Assembly (NCBI GenBank): GCA_964019415.1
Contig: OZ025882.1
Span: forward strand, 5,953,012 to 6,017,011
DNA from: Ianthella basta
Lineage: Eukaryota > Porifera > Demospongiae > Verongiida > Ianthellidae
Direction of reading: 5' to 3'
DNA length: 64,000 nt
The notes under the pieces were generated by a model that saw only the letters and a program-made list of their open reading frames with translations, did no database searches and was not told the DNA's origin. A program made the position numbers and the translations under genes. Shown in pieces: positions 36,028 to 64,000 of the stretch (its first letter is position 1; each line of letters starts with the position of its first letter).

Positions 36028-37753
36028 ATGGCCATGCCTTACTTGCTAGGTTTTGCATTTTATTGCATCCTGGCAGCGCCGGCACTTCTGGGTGAGTAGC
36101 TGTACGCTGTGCGCGCGCGTGCCGCCCTAGCCACACCCCAGGCCATGAATACTTTGATACGTGTGCCCTGTTTATTTGTCATCGGTATCATAATATTCTT
36201 TACCCGCAGGTGGAGCTATAGATCATCCATTTGCGTTCCTTGAAGGATCTGGCCCGGATGGGACGTCCTTCGTTTACCAGAGCGCTGCCGGTAGCTACGC
36301 GGACGTCGCTCCCAATGATTTTGCTTTTCCAACGGAAATTTGCTGGTCACTCCCCTGTAGCGGCGGAATGGGAGAGCTACCCGACGGGCAAAATGTGATT
36401 TGCGGCCCCTCAAACACGGCCGCCATGTGCGCTAGTGCAAGACGCGGAAAGCGGGTGAACTTTGAATTACTCTCCCTCGATCCAGCAGACGAGGTGTTCA
36501 CCCCGTTATTCGACTTAAGCTTAATTTTACCGCCCTCCCCGTTCTATTACATCAGTGTCAACGGCACCCTATACTTTATGGCTACGAGCGAGACGTACCC
36601 TAGCATCTTTTTGGGTGGAGTCGTGTCAAGTGTAGGAGCCGTCTTGCATCAGCACGTCATCACGGAGCTACAAGGTGGGAGTCTCAGCGACATGGCTATT
36701 GGGCCAGTGGCGACGACCGCAAATGGATTACTGCTAGTGCTATCACTCGGCACTACTCTCCACCTGATCCCCCTCTCCGACGACTTCCACGCTACAAAGG
36801 AGGCACTGACCATCAATGGTGAGTCGCAAGACCTGGACTGGAACAGCCCAAGTGACGGTGGTAATGCCGCACTTGGACAAGCATGCCCCAGTGCTTGGCG
36901 ACTCATACCAGATGAGAGCACCAACACTATTCTTGTGGTGTGCAAAGACCGCCTGCAACAACTGAAGCTCAACTGCAGTGGCCCTCACTTCACACACTGT
37001 TTGTTTGAGGTCAAGTCTCAAAATGCCACAGCAAAGTTCCCCAACGCACTAGCAGAAATTCTGCACGAGACCGATGACACAGCAGTCTGCTATGTGATGC
37101 TGAACCAGAAGGGGTTCCTGTCCTACATGAGCTCTGCCTTCCCCTTCCCACTTGAGGGACTGATGAGTGCCCCACTGATGGATGAGGACACCGAGAAGAT
37201 GCTTCAAGTCATTGGAGGACTGTGTAGCCCTTCCGATGGCCAGGGCTCCGTGACTTTCTTTGTGAACAAAGACGGGGAACTGTATAAACTGGCTTCAGTG
37301 AGCGGTGCACCAAAATGCAAGAAGCTGGGCCTCCAGTGTGCATCGTGTAGCATCAGTGCATGTCGAAGGGACCCGGCAATCCTAGCTTTAAATGATGAAG
37401 TCACTGGGGTAATCAAGATCTTTGACTTGGTAACCAAACATGTGCACTCCACATCAATACCTGCGGTGAGCAACCTGACTCTGTTTGGATGGCACACAGA
37501 ACACTCAGTGATCACCATCACCCCCTCCACTACTTCACCTGGTGTTGAAGTGGAAAAAGCAGAACCAGATAGCATGCCGCTCGAAGTGGGTTTGTCAGTT
37601 GCAAGTGTTGTTGCTGTTATAGCTATTGTAACAGCAATTGCTGTTGGAATCGTGATAGCTCTCATCAAGTGCAGGACTGGAAGCACCACAAACACTAAAG
37701 GCTACTCCCAAACTCTTCCTGTTCAATGTACTGGTGGTGATACAAGTATTTGA
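36028..37753 (+). CDS. Unrecognised single-pass type I membrane protein
   Basis: Two exons, 36028-36091 and 36210-37753, join in phase 1 (CTG G|GTGAGT and CGCAG|GTGGAG) to give 535 residues. A signal peptide is encoded almost exactly by exon 1 (MAMPYLLGFAFYCILAAPAL). The ectodomain is about 455 residues with scattered cysteines, including a CxxCxxxxCR cluster (CASCSISACRR), and several N-glycosylation sequons (NGT, NCS, NAT, NLT). One membrane helix follows near residues 480-505 (VGLSVASVVAVIAIVTAIAV), then a short cytoplasmic tail. Blocks such as LLLVLSLGTTLHLIPLSDD, ILVVCKDRLQQLKLNCSG and TFFVNKDGELYKLASV resemble strands of a beta-propeller, but I cannot assign a family. It may be lineage-restricted. 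Confidence 0.8.
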
Positions 37754-38341
37754 TCACCATCTCCAATAACAGTTTAAATCTGCAGTAACCAAACACACTA
37801 TTATGATGCATGTAAAAGCTTGGTACATGTGCATGTGATGTGAACACTTGCAGGTCTGGTCTTGTGACCTCTTTACTTACATTTTATACGGATGTACGGA
37901 GGGGTACCACCTCCCTTTGATCTCTTCCCTTACCTGTTTTTCATCTTCAGGGGGGGGGGGGGGGGGGGGGGGCACCACCTCCATTTCATCTGACTATTTA
38001 TATTCATAATTTATTTAAGTCTTGCTTTCTACAGTAATTTCTTTCTATTCTAAATTATTAATATAATATAATCTTTAGCTATTGCAACATTACTGCCATG
38101 AGCTAAAGCCTCACTACTGTCAACTAGCTACCCCAGTTAAATTATTAAAACTTGCATGCCTCAGGCTCTCCATGCAGAAGACATCTTTCCCGAAGCAATC
38201 CATCAATACATGATGTTTGTATACTATGACAAGAGAAAGCCATTCTGGCAGTTCTATTTAATAAAAAAAAAGCCATCCATGCACTGTGCTTACATAAGTT
38301 GTGCTATGGTAAGTAAGACATAATCCTACTCAAAACCCATT
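37754..38341. other. Convergent 3' region between the membrane protein and PARK7
   Basis: AT-rich 3' flank for both genes, with a G homopolymer of about 20 bases at 37951-37971. CACCACCTCC occurs on both sides of it, suggesting a small duplication. No gene seen. Confidence 0.6.
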
Positions 38342-38920
38342 CTAAGACTTGACCAACATGGCATCACTGATCTCCTTGGCAACCTGAGCCCCCACCAGAG
38401 CCTCCACCACGGCCAGTGCAAACTCAAAACAGGTACCAGGACCTCTGCTGGTGATAACAGTCCCATCCTTGCACACCCTGGCTTCTGAGTAGGCATGCCC
38501 ACCGTCTACGATTCGCTGCTTCAAGGACGGGTAGCTGGTGAGCTCCTTACCCTTGGCCACTCCATGAGCAACCAGAGACGTTGGAGCGGCACACACTGCT
38601 GCAATCAAGGAACCCTTTGCGTCCTGCTCAGCCAGTACCTTCTTCACCTTTTCGCTCTCTGCTAGCCTCTGTGCACCACCCAAGCCCCCTGGAAGGAGGA
38701 CCACGTCGTACGGTCCACAGCTCATGGCATCATCCAAGGATGTGTCGGGGACAATAACCACGTTACGACTGCACTTCACTGGGTCCTTACCCTCCAGACC
38801 CGCCAGGGTGACTACTATGTTTGCACGACGAAGAACGTCTGTGCTGATTACCGTCTCCATCTCCTCCGCCCCCGGAGCGAGGATGACGAGAGCTTTCTTT
38901 GGAGCAACACCGGCGGCCAT
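38342..38920 (-). CDS. PARK7: DJ-1/PARK7 protein
   Basis: Intronless here, 192 residues (189 in human). DJ-1 is a cytosolic and mitochondrial redox-sensing protein of the DJ-1/PfpI family, described as a glyoxalase/deglycase and chaperone. Matching motifs are [18 protein letters not shown] (with the conserved Glu next to the active Cys), [16 protein letters not shown], the nucleophile elbow [10 protein letters not shown] (Cys110) and [19 protein letters not shown]. The His region [10 protein letters not shown] is present. The C-terminus has only a short extension. Lack of introns contrasts with the vertebrate gene and could reflect intron loss or a retrocopy; the frame is intact and no poly-A tract is obvious. 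Confidence 0.96.
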   Translation of the reverse strand: MAAGVAPKKALVILAPGAEEMETVISTDVLRRANIVVTLAGLEGKDPVKCSRNVVIVPDTSLDDAMSCGPYDVVLLPGGLGGAQRLAESEKVKKVLAEQDAKGSLIAAVCAAPTSLVAHGVAKGKELTSYPSLKQRIVDGGHAYSEARVCKDGTVITSRGPGTCFEFALAVVEALVGAQVAKEISDAMLVKS

Positions 38921-39008
38921 CTTCTTGTCAACTGGTCCCGTTCCAACTTCGGTTTTATATTTAGATCAACATTTCACTCCGACCGGAAAACAGCTGGAAA
39001 GGTAGAAG
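38921..39008. promoter_or_regulatory. 88-bp divergent promoter between PARK7 and receptor copy 1
   Basis: The two ATGs face away from each other with 88 bp between, including CAACTTCGGTTTTATATTTA (a TTTATAT motif). Both leaders and the promoter must fit here. Confidence 0.55.
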
Positions 39009-43050
<4,042 letters not shown>

Positions 43051-43095
43051 GTGGATGGCAAGGCTGTGACCTGTAGCATATGTATATTGGAAGTG

Positions 43096-43135
<40 letters not shown>

Positions 43136-44276
43136 GTAAGAAGGTTTGTGCTTGTGTTGCTACTATACAGTATAAACATTTGCTAAAGTCACTTGAAGAT
43201 ATATTTTCAGCACCCTAAAAGATTTGGCCTTACATTAAGTTAGTAACTTTTTGTGGCTTTGATTATACTGCAAATTTTGTAGCAGTTCTCCTGTCATGTG
43301 ATTTGACATTATGAATGCACCTGTAGCATTTCACCCCCAGTGAAATTTGTAGTCAAAGATTTAGTTACCGAGCCAAAGGCGAGGCAAGTAATCCCAGTGC
43401 GGTGTCATCCCCCATTTGTATGTATATATGTATATCCATCCCAGTTAACTCAAGACACCTAGATTGCACAATAGCCCGGTGTTCTCCGCAGGCGCTCTCG
43501 GCAACAAGACGCTCTACTTGGCCACCATCGGCCACAATACTGCTCAACACTCCACTTCATTGCTGCACGCCGAGTTCAGATTGTTGTTAATGGCGCCCAT
43601 TGCTCCAGCGAGGGCTACACGCCTGTTGGCATGTCCGCCATATTGGCTAATGTCATTTGCCTCGCGTGGCCAGGAACACTTCTACTGTTCCCTCGGGTGA
43701 AGCGCAACACACACACTGTTAGCTAAGCAGGGACGGGCTACCCTGCGCAGCACCAAACATGTAGGTGGCAAGTGCACAGCAAATATGTCCTTGTTGGCCA
43801 AATCGCCTATGCCAGTGGGTAGGCCGGTTTCGTGCAAGGCGTTGGAGTGGCCATTTTGATGGCATTAGTGGCCGCAGTGAGGCCTACTGCATTTTTTTAT
43901 GAATGTCCTAGTTCAAATGTTCAGCAAATTGCCAATGGCAAGCATCCCAATTTGTGTGTGTGTGTGTTTCTTGCTTGTCTTCTGCAGGGAGGAGGAGGTT
44001 ATAGCGAACCAACCATGGCGCCCTAGGCCCACCATCCGCTACCGCTAACGTGATCCCTGTCCCAGACACACTCCAAGGCAGAGAGAGCGCAGAATGATAA
44101 CATTGTTATATAGTTCCTGTATTACTGTTTGTAGGTAGTTAATCCCAACTCCCAAACATTGTTTATCTAATGTGTGCATCAATCAATCAATCAATTAATC
44201 ACAGATGTTTCTCTAATACTGGAGGTCATCCTTACGTATCTTATACATGCTAATTGACAGCTAGAGGATGATGATA

Positions 44277-44880
44277 TTATAAGCATAGATACCAAGTGAC
44301 TTTATTGTATTTGAAATTGTCAGTCCATCTCATTCTGGGTCTTCCTCTATGTCTTTTCCCCTCCATCTCACCTTCAAAAATCTTCCCGGTTGTTCTTTCC
44401 CTACTTGTCTCTTCCATTCTAGCCTTCCACTTCTCCTGCCTGGTCTTTACCATATCTAAAACACTCACTTGACCTAGCTTCTCCCTGATGTCCACATTCC
44501 TTATCCTATTCAGTTTACTTACTCCTTCGATCCGCCTCAAGACATTCATTTGAGTGGCTTATATCCTAGATTGTAGATGCTTTGACAAGCACCACGTTTT
44601 GCAACCATACAATAGTGTGGGGATCATTGTCGCATTCACCACTTTCAATTTCGTGCTCCTGCTCAGTTCCTTCCTTTTCAATACTGTTTTGTTCATGCCC
44701 CCAATCACTTGTGTTGCACTCCCAATCCTTGACTCCACTTCTTTCTCAATCCTCCCATCACTACTAATTATCACACCCAAGTACTTCATTTCATCTACCT
44801 GATCTATCACTTCCTCACCAATTTTAACTTCACAATCCTCACTCTTCCTAGCCACCATCATCACCTTAGTCTTCCTTCAA
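44277..44880 (-). pseudogene. Non-LTR retrotransposon ORF2 C-terminal remnant
   Basis: Two adjoining minus-strand frames show the usual C-terminal block of LINE reverse transcriptases. These are KYLGVIISSDGRIEKEVESR, IPTLLYGCKTWCLSK and, after a break, the RRIEGVSKLNRIRN and KIFEGEMEGKRHRGRPRMRW segments. A stop and a frame shift separate them and the polymerase core is absent, so this is a dead fragment. The second copy is at 53209-53797. Confidence 0.85.
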
Positions 44881-45863
44881 TTTACTTCTTTGGATTAAAT
44901 GGCGGTTAATGTGTGTATTTACTTCCTAATTGGAAATGGGAATCGTGGGTCCGCCCGCTGTACATCGGGTGTAGAAGGCGCAAAGGATGTGTGTGTCCTC
45001 AGTTGTTTCCTACAGTGAGTATTAGTAGCAGGCTAAATGCAGTTCAGTTGCATGAGCTAGGAGATGTCCCATAGTCATGCATAGATCAATAAGAGTTACA
45101 TACATACATACATAGAAGTTAGACAGTACATATTAATCATCGTATGCTATAGGAGGTTCAAATTCTTGCATCCGTGATGGTGAGGAGCAGGCAGTCAGGA
45201 GTAGAAGGGAAACTCCTATACCAATCCCCCCTCAGGCACATAATGGAGGACCTGATTGAGGAGACGTTCAACTGACACCTCAGCTTTCAAATGCAGAGTG
45301 AATAGGATGTCCCTCCTACCTTAAGCAGGTACAGATTGAACGACAGAGAACTGACGATAGAAGCTAGTAAAATGCTTCCCACTACAGGATGAGACCACCT
45401 ACTACTAGTAGTAGAGACTGTTGGCGTCCAAATCTCCAAACTTTGCACTTCATTTTTGGGTGTATGCAGAATAATAGGTCTATCGCGTTAACCGACGATC
45501 GCGGGGAAGTTTTTGTCTTTGAACTATGGCTGGGACACTTGTACTGTCCCATGGACGCTCTGAGAATGCCAAGTGGGCCATACGGCAAGGAGCTGAAGTG
45601 TTTAAGCAGCGCCAAGTAACACGACTGCGTGCAATTTCTCAAACTAGTGGACATCGTTGCGCAGGTGCAAAATCGCTGCAAAATAGCATACCTACTACTA
45701 TAACTACTTATCCCATAAGGAGGTGACAACAACCCCTTGGGGTAGAATGCACCAAGAAGAGCGAAGAGGTACAGCGTCGGGGGATAAAGCCTCCTAGTTT
45801 ATTTTAACCGGGGGCCGGATACAAAATCGGGGGGATAGAATAAACCGTGACACCGGGGGTTTA

Positions 45864-45915
45864 GTCTCCCGCGCGCAGCCCCTCCCCCGCGAGGGAGGGG
45901 CTGCGCGCGAGAGAT
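45864..45915. promoter_or_regulatory. GC-rich hairpin upstream of receptor copy 2
   Basis: Arms of 23 bp (left 45864-45886, right 45893-45915) around a 6-base loop, core GCGCGCAGCCCCTCCC / GGGAGGGGCTGCGCGC, with two mispairs near the base. It ends 17 bp before the ATG. The equivalent before copy 3 is a perfect palindrome. Copy 1 lacks it. It could act in DNA or leader RNA, or be the end of a mobile element. Confidence 0.6.
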
Positions 45916-45932
45916 TTGGTTCGAGACTAGAG

Positions 45933-51984
<6,052 letters not shown>

Positions 51985-53208
51985 GTGGATGGCAAGGCTG
52001 TGACCTGTAGCATATGTATATTGGAAGTGTGTGTGCGTGCGTGCGTGCGTGTGTGGTAAGAAGGTTTGTGCTTGTGTTGCTACTATACAGTATAAACATT
52101 TGCTAAAGTCACTTGAAGATATATTTTCAGCACCCTAAAAGATTTGGCCTTACATTAAGTTAGTAACTTTTTGTGGCTTTGATTATACTGCAAATTTTGT
52201 AGCAGTTCTCCTGTCATGTGATTTGACATTATGAATGCAACAGTAGCATTTCACCCCCAGTGAAATTTGTAGTCAAAGATTTAGTTACCAAGCCGTAGGC
52301 GAGGCAAGTAATCCCAGTGCGGTGTCGTTCCCCATTTGTATGTATATATGTATATCCATCCCAGTTAACTCAAGACACCTAGATTGCACAATAGCCCGGT
52401 GTTCTCCGCAGGCGCTCTCGACAACAAGACGCTCTACTTGGCCACCATCGGCCACAATACTGCTCAACACTCCACTTCACTGCTGCACGCCGAGTTCAGA
52501 TTGTTGTTAACGGCATCCATTGCTCCAGCGAGGGCTACACGCCTGTTGGCGTGTCCGCCATATTGGCTGCCATCATTTGCCTCACGTGGCCGGGAAAACT
52601 TCCACTGTTCCCTCGGGTGAAGCGCAACACGCACACTGTTAGCTAAGCAGTGACGGGCTACCCTGCGCAGCACCAAACATGTAGATGGCGAGTGCACAGC
52701 AAGTATGTCCTTGTTGGCCAAATCACCTGTGCCATTGGGTAGGCCAGTTTTGTGCAAGGCGTTGGAGTGGCCATTTTGATGGCATTAGTGGCCGCAGTGA
52801 GGCCTACTGCATTTTTTATGAATGCCCTAGTTCAAATGTTCAGCAAATTGCCAATGGCAAGCATCCCAATTTGTGTGTGTGTGTTTCTTGCTTGTCTTCT
52901 GCAGGGAGGAGGAGGTTATAGCGAACCAACCATGGCGCCCTAGGCCCACCATCCGCTACCGCTAACATGATCCCTGTCCCAGACACACTCCGAGGCAGAG
53001 AGAGCGCAGAATGATAACATTGTTATATAGTTCCTGTATTACTGTTTGTAGGTAGTTAATCCCAACTCCCAAACATTGTTTATCTAATGTGTGCATCAAT
53101 CAATCAATCAATTAATCACAGATGTTTCTCTAATACTGGAGGTCATCCTTACGTATCTTATACATGCTAATTGACAGTTAGAGGATGATGATATTATAAG
53201 CATAGATA

Positions 53209-53797
53209 CTAAGTGACTTTATTGTATTTGAAATTGTCAGTCCATCTCATTCTGGGTCTTCCTCTATGTCTTTTCCCCTCCATCTCACCTTCAAAAATCT
53301 TCCTGGTTGTTCTTTCCCTACTCGTCTCTTCCATTCTAGCCTTCCACTTCTCCTGCCTGGTCTTTACCATATCTAAAACACTCACTTGACCTAGCTTCTC
53401 CCTGATGTCCACATTCCTTATCCTATTCAGTTTACTTACTCCTTCGATCCGCCTCAAGACATTCATTTGAGTGGCTTATATCCTAGATTGTAGATGCTTT
53501 GACAAGCACCACGTCTCACAACCATACAATAGTGTGGGGATCATTGTCGCATTCACCACTTTCAATTTCGTGCTCCTGCTCAGTTCCTTCCTTTTCAATA
53601 CTGTTTTGTTCATGCCCCCAATCACTTGTGTTGCACTCCCAATCCTTGACTCCACTTCTTTCTCCATCCTCCCATCACTACTAATTATCACACCCAAGTA
53701 CTTCATTTCATCTACCTGATCTATCACTTCCTCACCAATTTTAACTTCACAATCCTCACTCTTCCTAGCCACCATCATCACCTTAGTCTTCCTTCAA
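53209..53797 (-). pseudogene. Second copy of the LINE C-terminal remnant
   Basis: Same two frames as 44277-44880, with few differences (for example CETWCLSK instead of CKTWCLSK). It was copied as part of the segmental duplication, not by separate insertion. Confidence 0.85.
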
Positions 53798-54782
53798 TTT
53801 ACTTCTTTGGATTAAATGGCAGTTAATGTGTGTATTTACTTCCTAATTGGAAATGGGAATCGTGTGTCCGCCCGCTGTACATCGGGTGTAGAAGGCGCAA
53901 AGGATGTGTGTGTCCTCAGTTGTTTCCTACAGTGAGTATTAGTAGCAGGCTAAATGCAGTTCAGTTGCATGAGGTAGGAGATGTCCCATAGTCATGCATA
54001 GATCAATAAGAGTTACATACATACATACATAGAAGTTAGACAGTACATATTAATCATCGTATGCTATAGGAGGTTCAAATTCTTGCATCCGTGATGGTGA
54101 GGAGCAGGGAGTCAGGAGTAGAAGGGAAACTCCTATACCAATCCCCCCTCAGGCACATAATGGAGGACCTGATTGAGGAGACGTTCAGCTGACACCTCAG
54201 CTTTCAAACGCAGAGTGAATTGGATGTCCCTCCTACCTTAAAGCAGGTACAGATTGAACGACAGAGAACTGACGATAGAAGCTAGTAAAATGTTTCCCAC
54301 TACAGGATGAGACCACCTACTAGTAGTAGAGACTGTTAGGCGTCCAAATCTCCAAACTTTGCACTTCATTTTGGGTGTATGCAGAATAATACGTCTATCG
54401 CGTTAACCGACGATCGCGGGGAAGTTTTTGTCTTTAAACTATGGCTGGCACGCTTGTACTGTCCCATGGACGCTCTGAGAATGCCAAGAGGGCCCTACTG
54501 CAAGGAGCAGAAGTGTTTAAGCAGCGCCAAGTAACACGACTGCGTGCAATTTCTCAAACTAGTGGACATCGTTGCGCAGGTGCAAAATCGCTGCAAAGTA
54601 CGTAGCATACCTACTACTATAACTACTTATCTCATAAGGAGGTGACAACAACCCCCTGGGGTAGAATGCACCAAGGAGAGCGAAGAGGTACAGCGTCGGG
54701 GGATAAAGCCTCCTAGTTTATTTTAACCGGGGGCCGGATACAAAATCGGGGGGATAGAATAAACCGCGACACCGGGAGTTTA

Positions 54783-54833
54783 GTCTCTCGCGCGCAGCCC
54801 CTCCCCGCGAGGGAGGGGCTGCGCGCGAGAGAC
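54783..54833. promoter_or_regulatory. Perfect 23-bp-arm hairpin upstream of receptor copy 3
   Basis: Left arm 54783-54805 (starting GTCTCTCGCGCGC), loop CGCGA, right arm 54811-54833 (ending GCGCGCGAGAGAC). The arms are exact reverse complements. It ends 23 bp before the ATG. Confidence 0.65.
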
Positions 54834-54856
54834 TTGGTTCGAGACTAGGAAAGAAG

Positions 54857-61303
<6,447 letters not shown>

Positions 61304-61401
61304 CCACACTGTATGCATACACGTTCTATATATTACGGTCAGTGAGGGTCTAACGAACTAGACTGTATATCACGTGATATCGTGCGCGCGTGCTTGAAAA
61401 A

Positions 61402-63511
61402 ATGGCTGCCAGCACAGTCAACTCTCTGAACGCTTTGAGCAGCTTCGCTCAAGCCATCAGTAAAGCAGGTGAGTTGATCTGCTCCTTGATAACTTGCTCC
61501 TCAATCCCTTATCATTGAAATGCACAATATAACGCTCATTTATGGTGTTGTTACGTATAGACGGGACGGATGATGACGGCATTTGCCAGACATTCTCCAA
61601 GATTGTGGCAACCCAGGAAAGTATGAGCGAAAAGAAAGAGTCGGGAGTTGACCGAAACCACTTCTTGAACGTAATGGAGCATGCCTTTAGAGATACATTG
61701 AAGAAGAAGGTAAATGAAGAATGTAATACGTATTTCATTCTAACGTTATAGCATTGTACATCTCTGCTGGAGAAACGGTGAATTTCACTGTATGTGTGTC
61801 ACCAGCCCCAAGGTGCACAGTTGTGGTATGCAGACTAGTCCAAGAGCCCATTACATAGCTAGTACCATATATGAACTCCTGTGCAGTCGCAACAATCTGA
61901 GCAGCTGCCTTCTGCATGATGTGGATCTAACTGTGCAAGTGTTTTAATCCCACATCTATATATGTTTTGGTAGTAAGCTATTGTGCCCATCTGTCTGTCT
62001 GTCTGTCTGTCCAGATGCAGGGTGGCACTGAGATGCGTGTCTCCTGTGAGCTTATTCTCTGCTCCACTCGCTGTGCAGAGAAAAAGGTTTGTCCATACAG
62101 CACACCCTTTGTCCTCCTGAGTGACATTTGCGACAGCGTGACTTTGGACCGCTGTGAGGATGTGTTCACATTTGTCGAAGAGAATATCTCAGTTTGGACC
62201 AAGCCTGCATTCTTCAAAGTTGGGAGGAATCAGATGCTGCGAATGTGCAACGATTTGCTCCGGCGGCTGTCAGCATCACAGAGTACCGTATTCTGTGGGC
62301 GTATCCAGCTATTTCTGGCCCGGCTCTTCCCCTTGAATGAAAAGTCTGCGCTCAATCTTATGAGCAATTTTAACCTAGAGAATATCACCGTCTACAGTGA
62401 GAGTCCCAGCACAGCTAGTGAAGGTGGCGATGAAAAGATGGACACTTCTTTGGAAGCATCCTACACATTCAGTGACGGAGTAGTGGACTATAATCTATAT
62501 GAGAAGCTTTGGTCAATGCAGGATTTCCTTCGAAACCCTACTCAATGCTTTGAGAGCAAACAGTGGGAGATGTTCACAGCTTGTGCGCATGATGTGTTGG
62601 CTGCGTTTGATGGATACAAGCTTGATAATGTGGCAAGCAGTGGCAAGAGGCCACCAGCAGCAAGAAGCGCAAAAGCCAAAGTTGCCTCGAGCGTGGGGAA
62701 ATCCGTATCCAAATCCCCGACTTGCAAGAGTAACATTGATAGCCACTACTTTGCGAAGTTCCTAACAAGCGTCAAGCTGATGAATCTGCAGCTGAGCGAC
62801 TGTCACTTCCGCAGGCACATTCTCATCCAGCTGCTAATCCTCTTTCAGTACCTCACTTCTGACGTGAAGTTTAAAGCGTCGACACACTTGCTTACCACTG
62901 AGCAAGATCGCTGGCTGACAGAGACCACGGAGATGGTGTATCGATTGCTGGACGAGACCCCTCCTGATGGGGTCACTTTCTCCTCGTACATCAGGCACGC
63001 TCTCACACGTGAAGAAAACTGGATCTCGTGGAAGAATGACGGCTGTCCATCACTGGTCCGTTCACAGGTGGCGGAGGGAGGGAGTGACGAGGTTGGCCTT
63101 CTGAAGGAGAAGCGAACACGGCGACTGGGAGATGTTGTTGTGAGCAACAAGAAGGCCAAAAGGATGGACCTTGGCAGCCCCGAACTAACAGAGCTGTGGA
63201 ACAAATATCCAGACAGCCTGCAGATGTGCTGCTCTACAGAACGACGATTTGTTCCACAAGTGGGTCCTTTCTTGGAGGAGGCAGCCATGCAAGCCGACCC
63301 CAAGGAGCAGGTCGAGGAAGAGTATAAGCACGTTAAGAGCCCTAACTTTGCCTTCCAGGCACTGAGACTGCTATCGCGACACAGCCCCTACTTCTTTCAG
63401 AGCAATGCAGCCGTGCAGATCAAGGCTCTGCCAGACTTCCTTGAAGGGGTCGTTATTCAAACAAGCAAAGATCTCAAAGCAGCTGCCACACCAAATGGCA
63501 AGCCGTTGTAG
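61402..63511 (+). CDS. THOC1: THO complex subunit 1
   Basis: THOC1/HPR1 is a core subunit of the nuclear THO/TREX complex, which couples transcription to mRNA export and limits R-loops. Exons: 61402-61468, 61561-61709, 62015-63511, with phases 1 and 0, giving 570 residues. Long stretches match the animal family: LRMCNDLLRRLSASQSTVFC, GRIQLFLARLFPLNEKSALN, NFNLENITVY, DYNLYEKLWSMQDFLRNPTQ, YFAKFLTSVKLMNLQLSD, FRRHILIQLLILFQYL, TREENWISWKNDGCPS, LTELWNKYPDSL, and ALRLLSRHSPYFFQ near the end. It stops soon after that block, so the C-terminal death domain of vertebrate THOC1 is absent. A basic Ser/Ala/Lys insert (about residues 290-325) is specific to this protein. It starts 98 bp after the kinase gene stop, on the same strand. 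Confidence 0.96.
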
Positions 63512-64000
63512 AGTGTGTCAAGGGCCTACTGTATACAAACATGTGTGTCCAGCCACTGTTTTATAGACACACAACATGCACAACACCTTTCCATACACTT
63601 ACGTATGTATTACACTGCAGTGGTATCTATGGTGATATTTATTGTTGCATAATTTAAAACTTCTCGACTTCCTGCTCTGGACTGGATGAGGGGAGCCATC
63701 AGGAATTACACAAGACTCCACCATTATGTTGCAATGTGATTATGCAACCAGCACAGTAAATTGTGAAACTACTATTGGAAATTGCACAACCATCACAAGA
63801 CATTGTGAAACCACTATGCAGTCCAACTGTGTATAAGATAAGAAGATTTGCATTAACACAAAATGCACAGTCAATCCATACATCAAACACCAATGAAAAA
63901 CAGAAATACTTATTTCCTACAGCTGAAATCCAATTCTTCAGCACAAAGGCCCACAAACTTCACCTCCAACTAACGGGGGTCTCGTCGCCTAATTTGACCA
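63512..64000. other. Region downstream of THOC1
   Basis: THOC1 3' flank. I see no supportable gene. Short imperfect repeats of the type ATTGTGAAACYACTAT occur near 63760 and 63805. Confidence 0.5.

Larger units (their letters stand above)
43051..45932. repeat. Spacer between receptor copies 1 and 2, duplicated at 51985-54856
   Basis: This 2.88-kb spacer is nearly identical to 51985-54856 (2.87 kb) over its full length, differing by scattered substitutions and short indels. It holds a retrotransposon remnant (44277-44880), a dispersed sequence near 43360-43490 that is the reverse complement of intronic sequence at 41680-41775, 50190-50295 and 56780-56915, and a GC-rich hairpin just before the next copy. 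Confidence 0.85.
51985..54856. repeat. Spacer between receptor copies 2 and 3
   Basis: Second copy of the 43051-45932 spacer. It includes the retrotransposon remnant on the minus strand (53209-53797, same frames and same break) and the GC hairpin. An ORF in both spacers (45526 and 54441, starting MAGTL, LVLSHGRSENAK) has no recognised relative and differs between copies at several codons. Confidence 0.85.

Noticed and set aside
36649-37695. Minus-strand ORFs of 92-163 codons opposite the membrane protein
   Set aside because: Shadows of the long, frame-consistent plus-strand exon.
43464-44026. Plus-strand ORFs in the receptor spacers (43402-44026 and 52322-52943)
   Set aside because: Short overlapping frames in a duplicated repeat-rich spacer; no family motif, and frames shift between the two copies.
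45526-45726. 66-codon ORF starting MAGTLVLSHGRSENAK, with a second version at 54441
   Set aside because: It lies in the duplicated spacer, differs by substitutions and a changed end between the two copies, has no recognised relative and no clear splice partner. It may be a repeat fragment.

Overview
The window is nuclear DNA from an animal, most likely a sponge or another non-bilaterian marine invertebrate. The evidence is a set of metazoan genes split by GT-AG introns (Chibby, a kinetochore histone-fold protein, BuGZ/ZNF207, a lemur-type receptor kinase, THOC1), remnants of non-LTR retrotransposons and DNA transposons, and very many long (CA)n/(TG)n microsatellites. The assignment to Porifera is inference; no ribosomal or mitochondrial marker is present.

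Left part (1-20.1 kb, all minus strand). A serine carboxypeptidase of the SCPEP1 type spans 158-9861 in at least 12 exons, with the full Ser-Asp-His triad; its last exon lies off the left edge. Two unrecognised small reading frames follow (10075-10911). Then comes a tandem array of four intronless genes (12548-20120). Each encodes a secreted protein of about 200 mature residues with the signature of the bacterial-type EndoU ribonuclease fold: two spaced histidines, a central Phe-Phe-Pro segment, and a C-terminal Thr/Ser-Ala-Phe-Pro. I regard this array as the most interesting system here.

Middle part (21.5-38.9 kb). CBY1 (Chibby), CENPX (minus) and ZNF207/BuGZ (plus) lie in a row. CENPX and BuGZ are both kinetochore proteins and are arranged head to head. 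A 1.1-kb non-autonomous hAT-like element lies between CBY1 and CENPX. After BuGZ come an unknown single-pass type I membrane protein (36028-37753) and an intronless PARK7/DJ-1 (minus).

Right part (39.0-61.3 kb). A receptor gene starts 88 bp from DJ-1, divergently. Its extracellular and transmembrane exons are present three times in tandem (from 39009, 45933 and 54857). Only the third copy continues into a tyrosine-kinase region (58488-61303) resembling the lemur tyrosine kinases (LMTK). That kinase keeps the beta3 Lys and the HxD and DxG aspartates, but lacks glycines in the nucleotide loop and the alphaC glutamate, so it may be a pseudokinase. Copies 1 and 2 would encode kinase-less membrane proteins. 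The duplicated block carries retrotransposon remnants, and its apparent breakpoint lies in a (TG)n microsatellite.

Right end. THOC1 (THO/TREX complex) lies 98 bp downstream of the kinase gene, in three exons at 61402-63511. No tRNA, rRNA or CRISPR array was recognised. Splice sites were read by eye from reading frame, GT/AG ends and phase, without transcript support.
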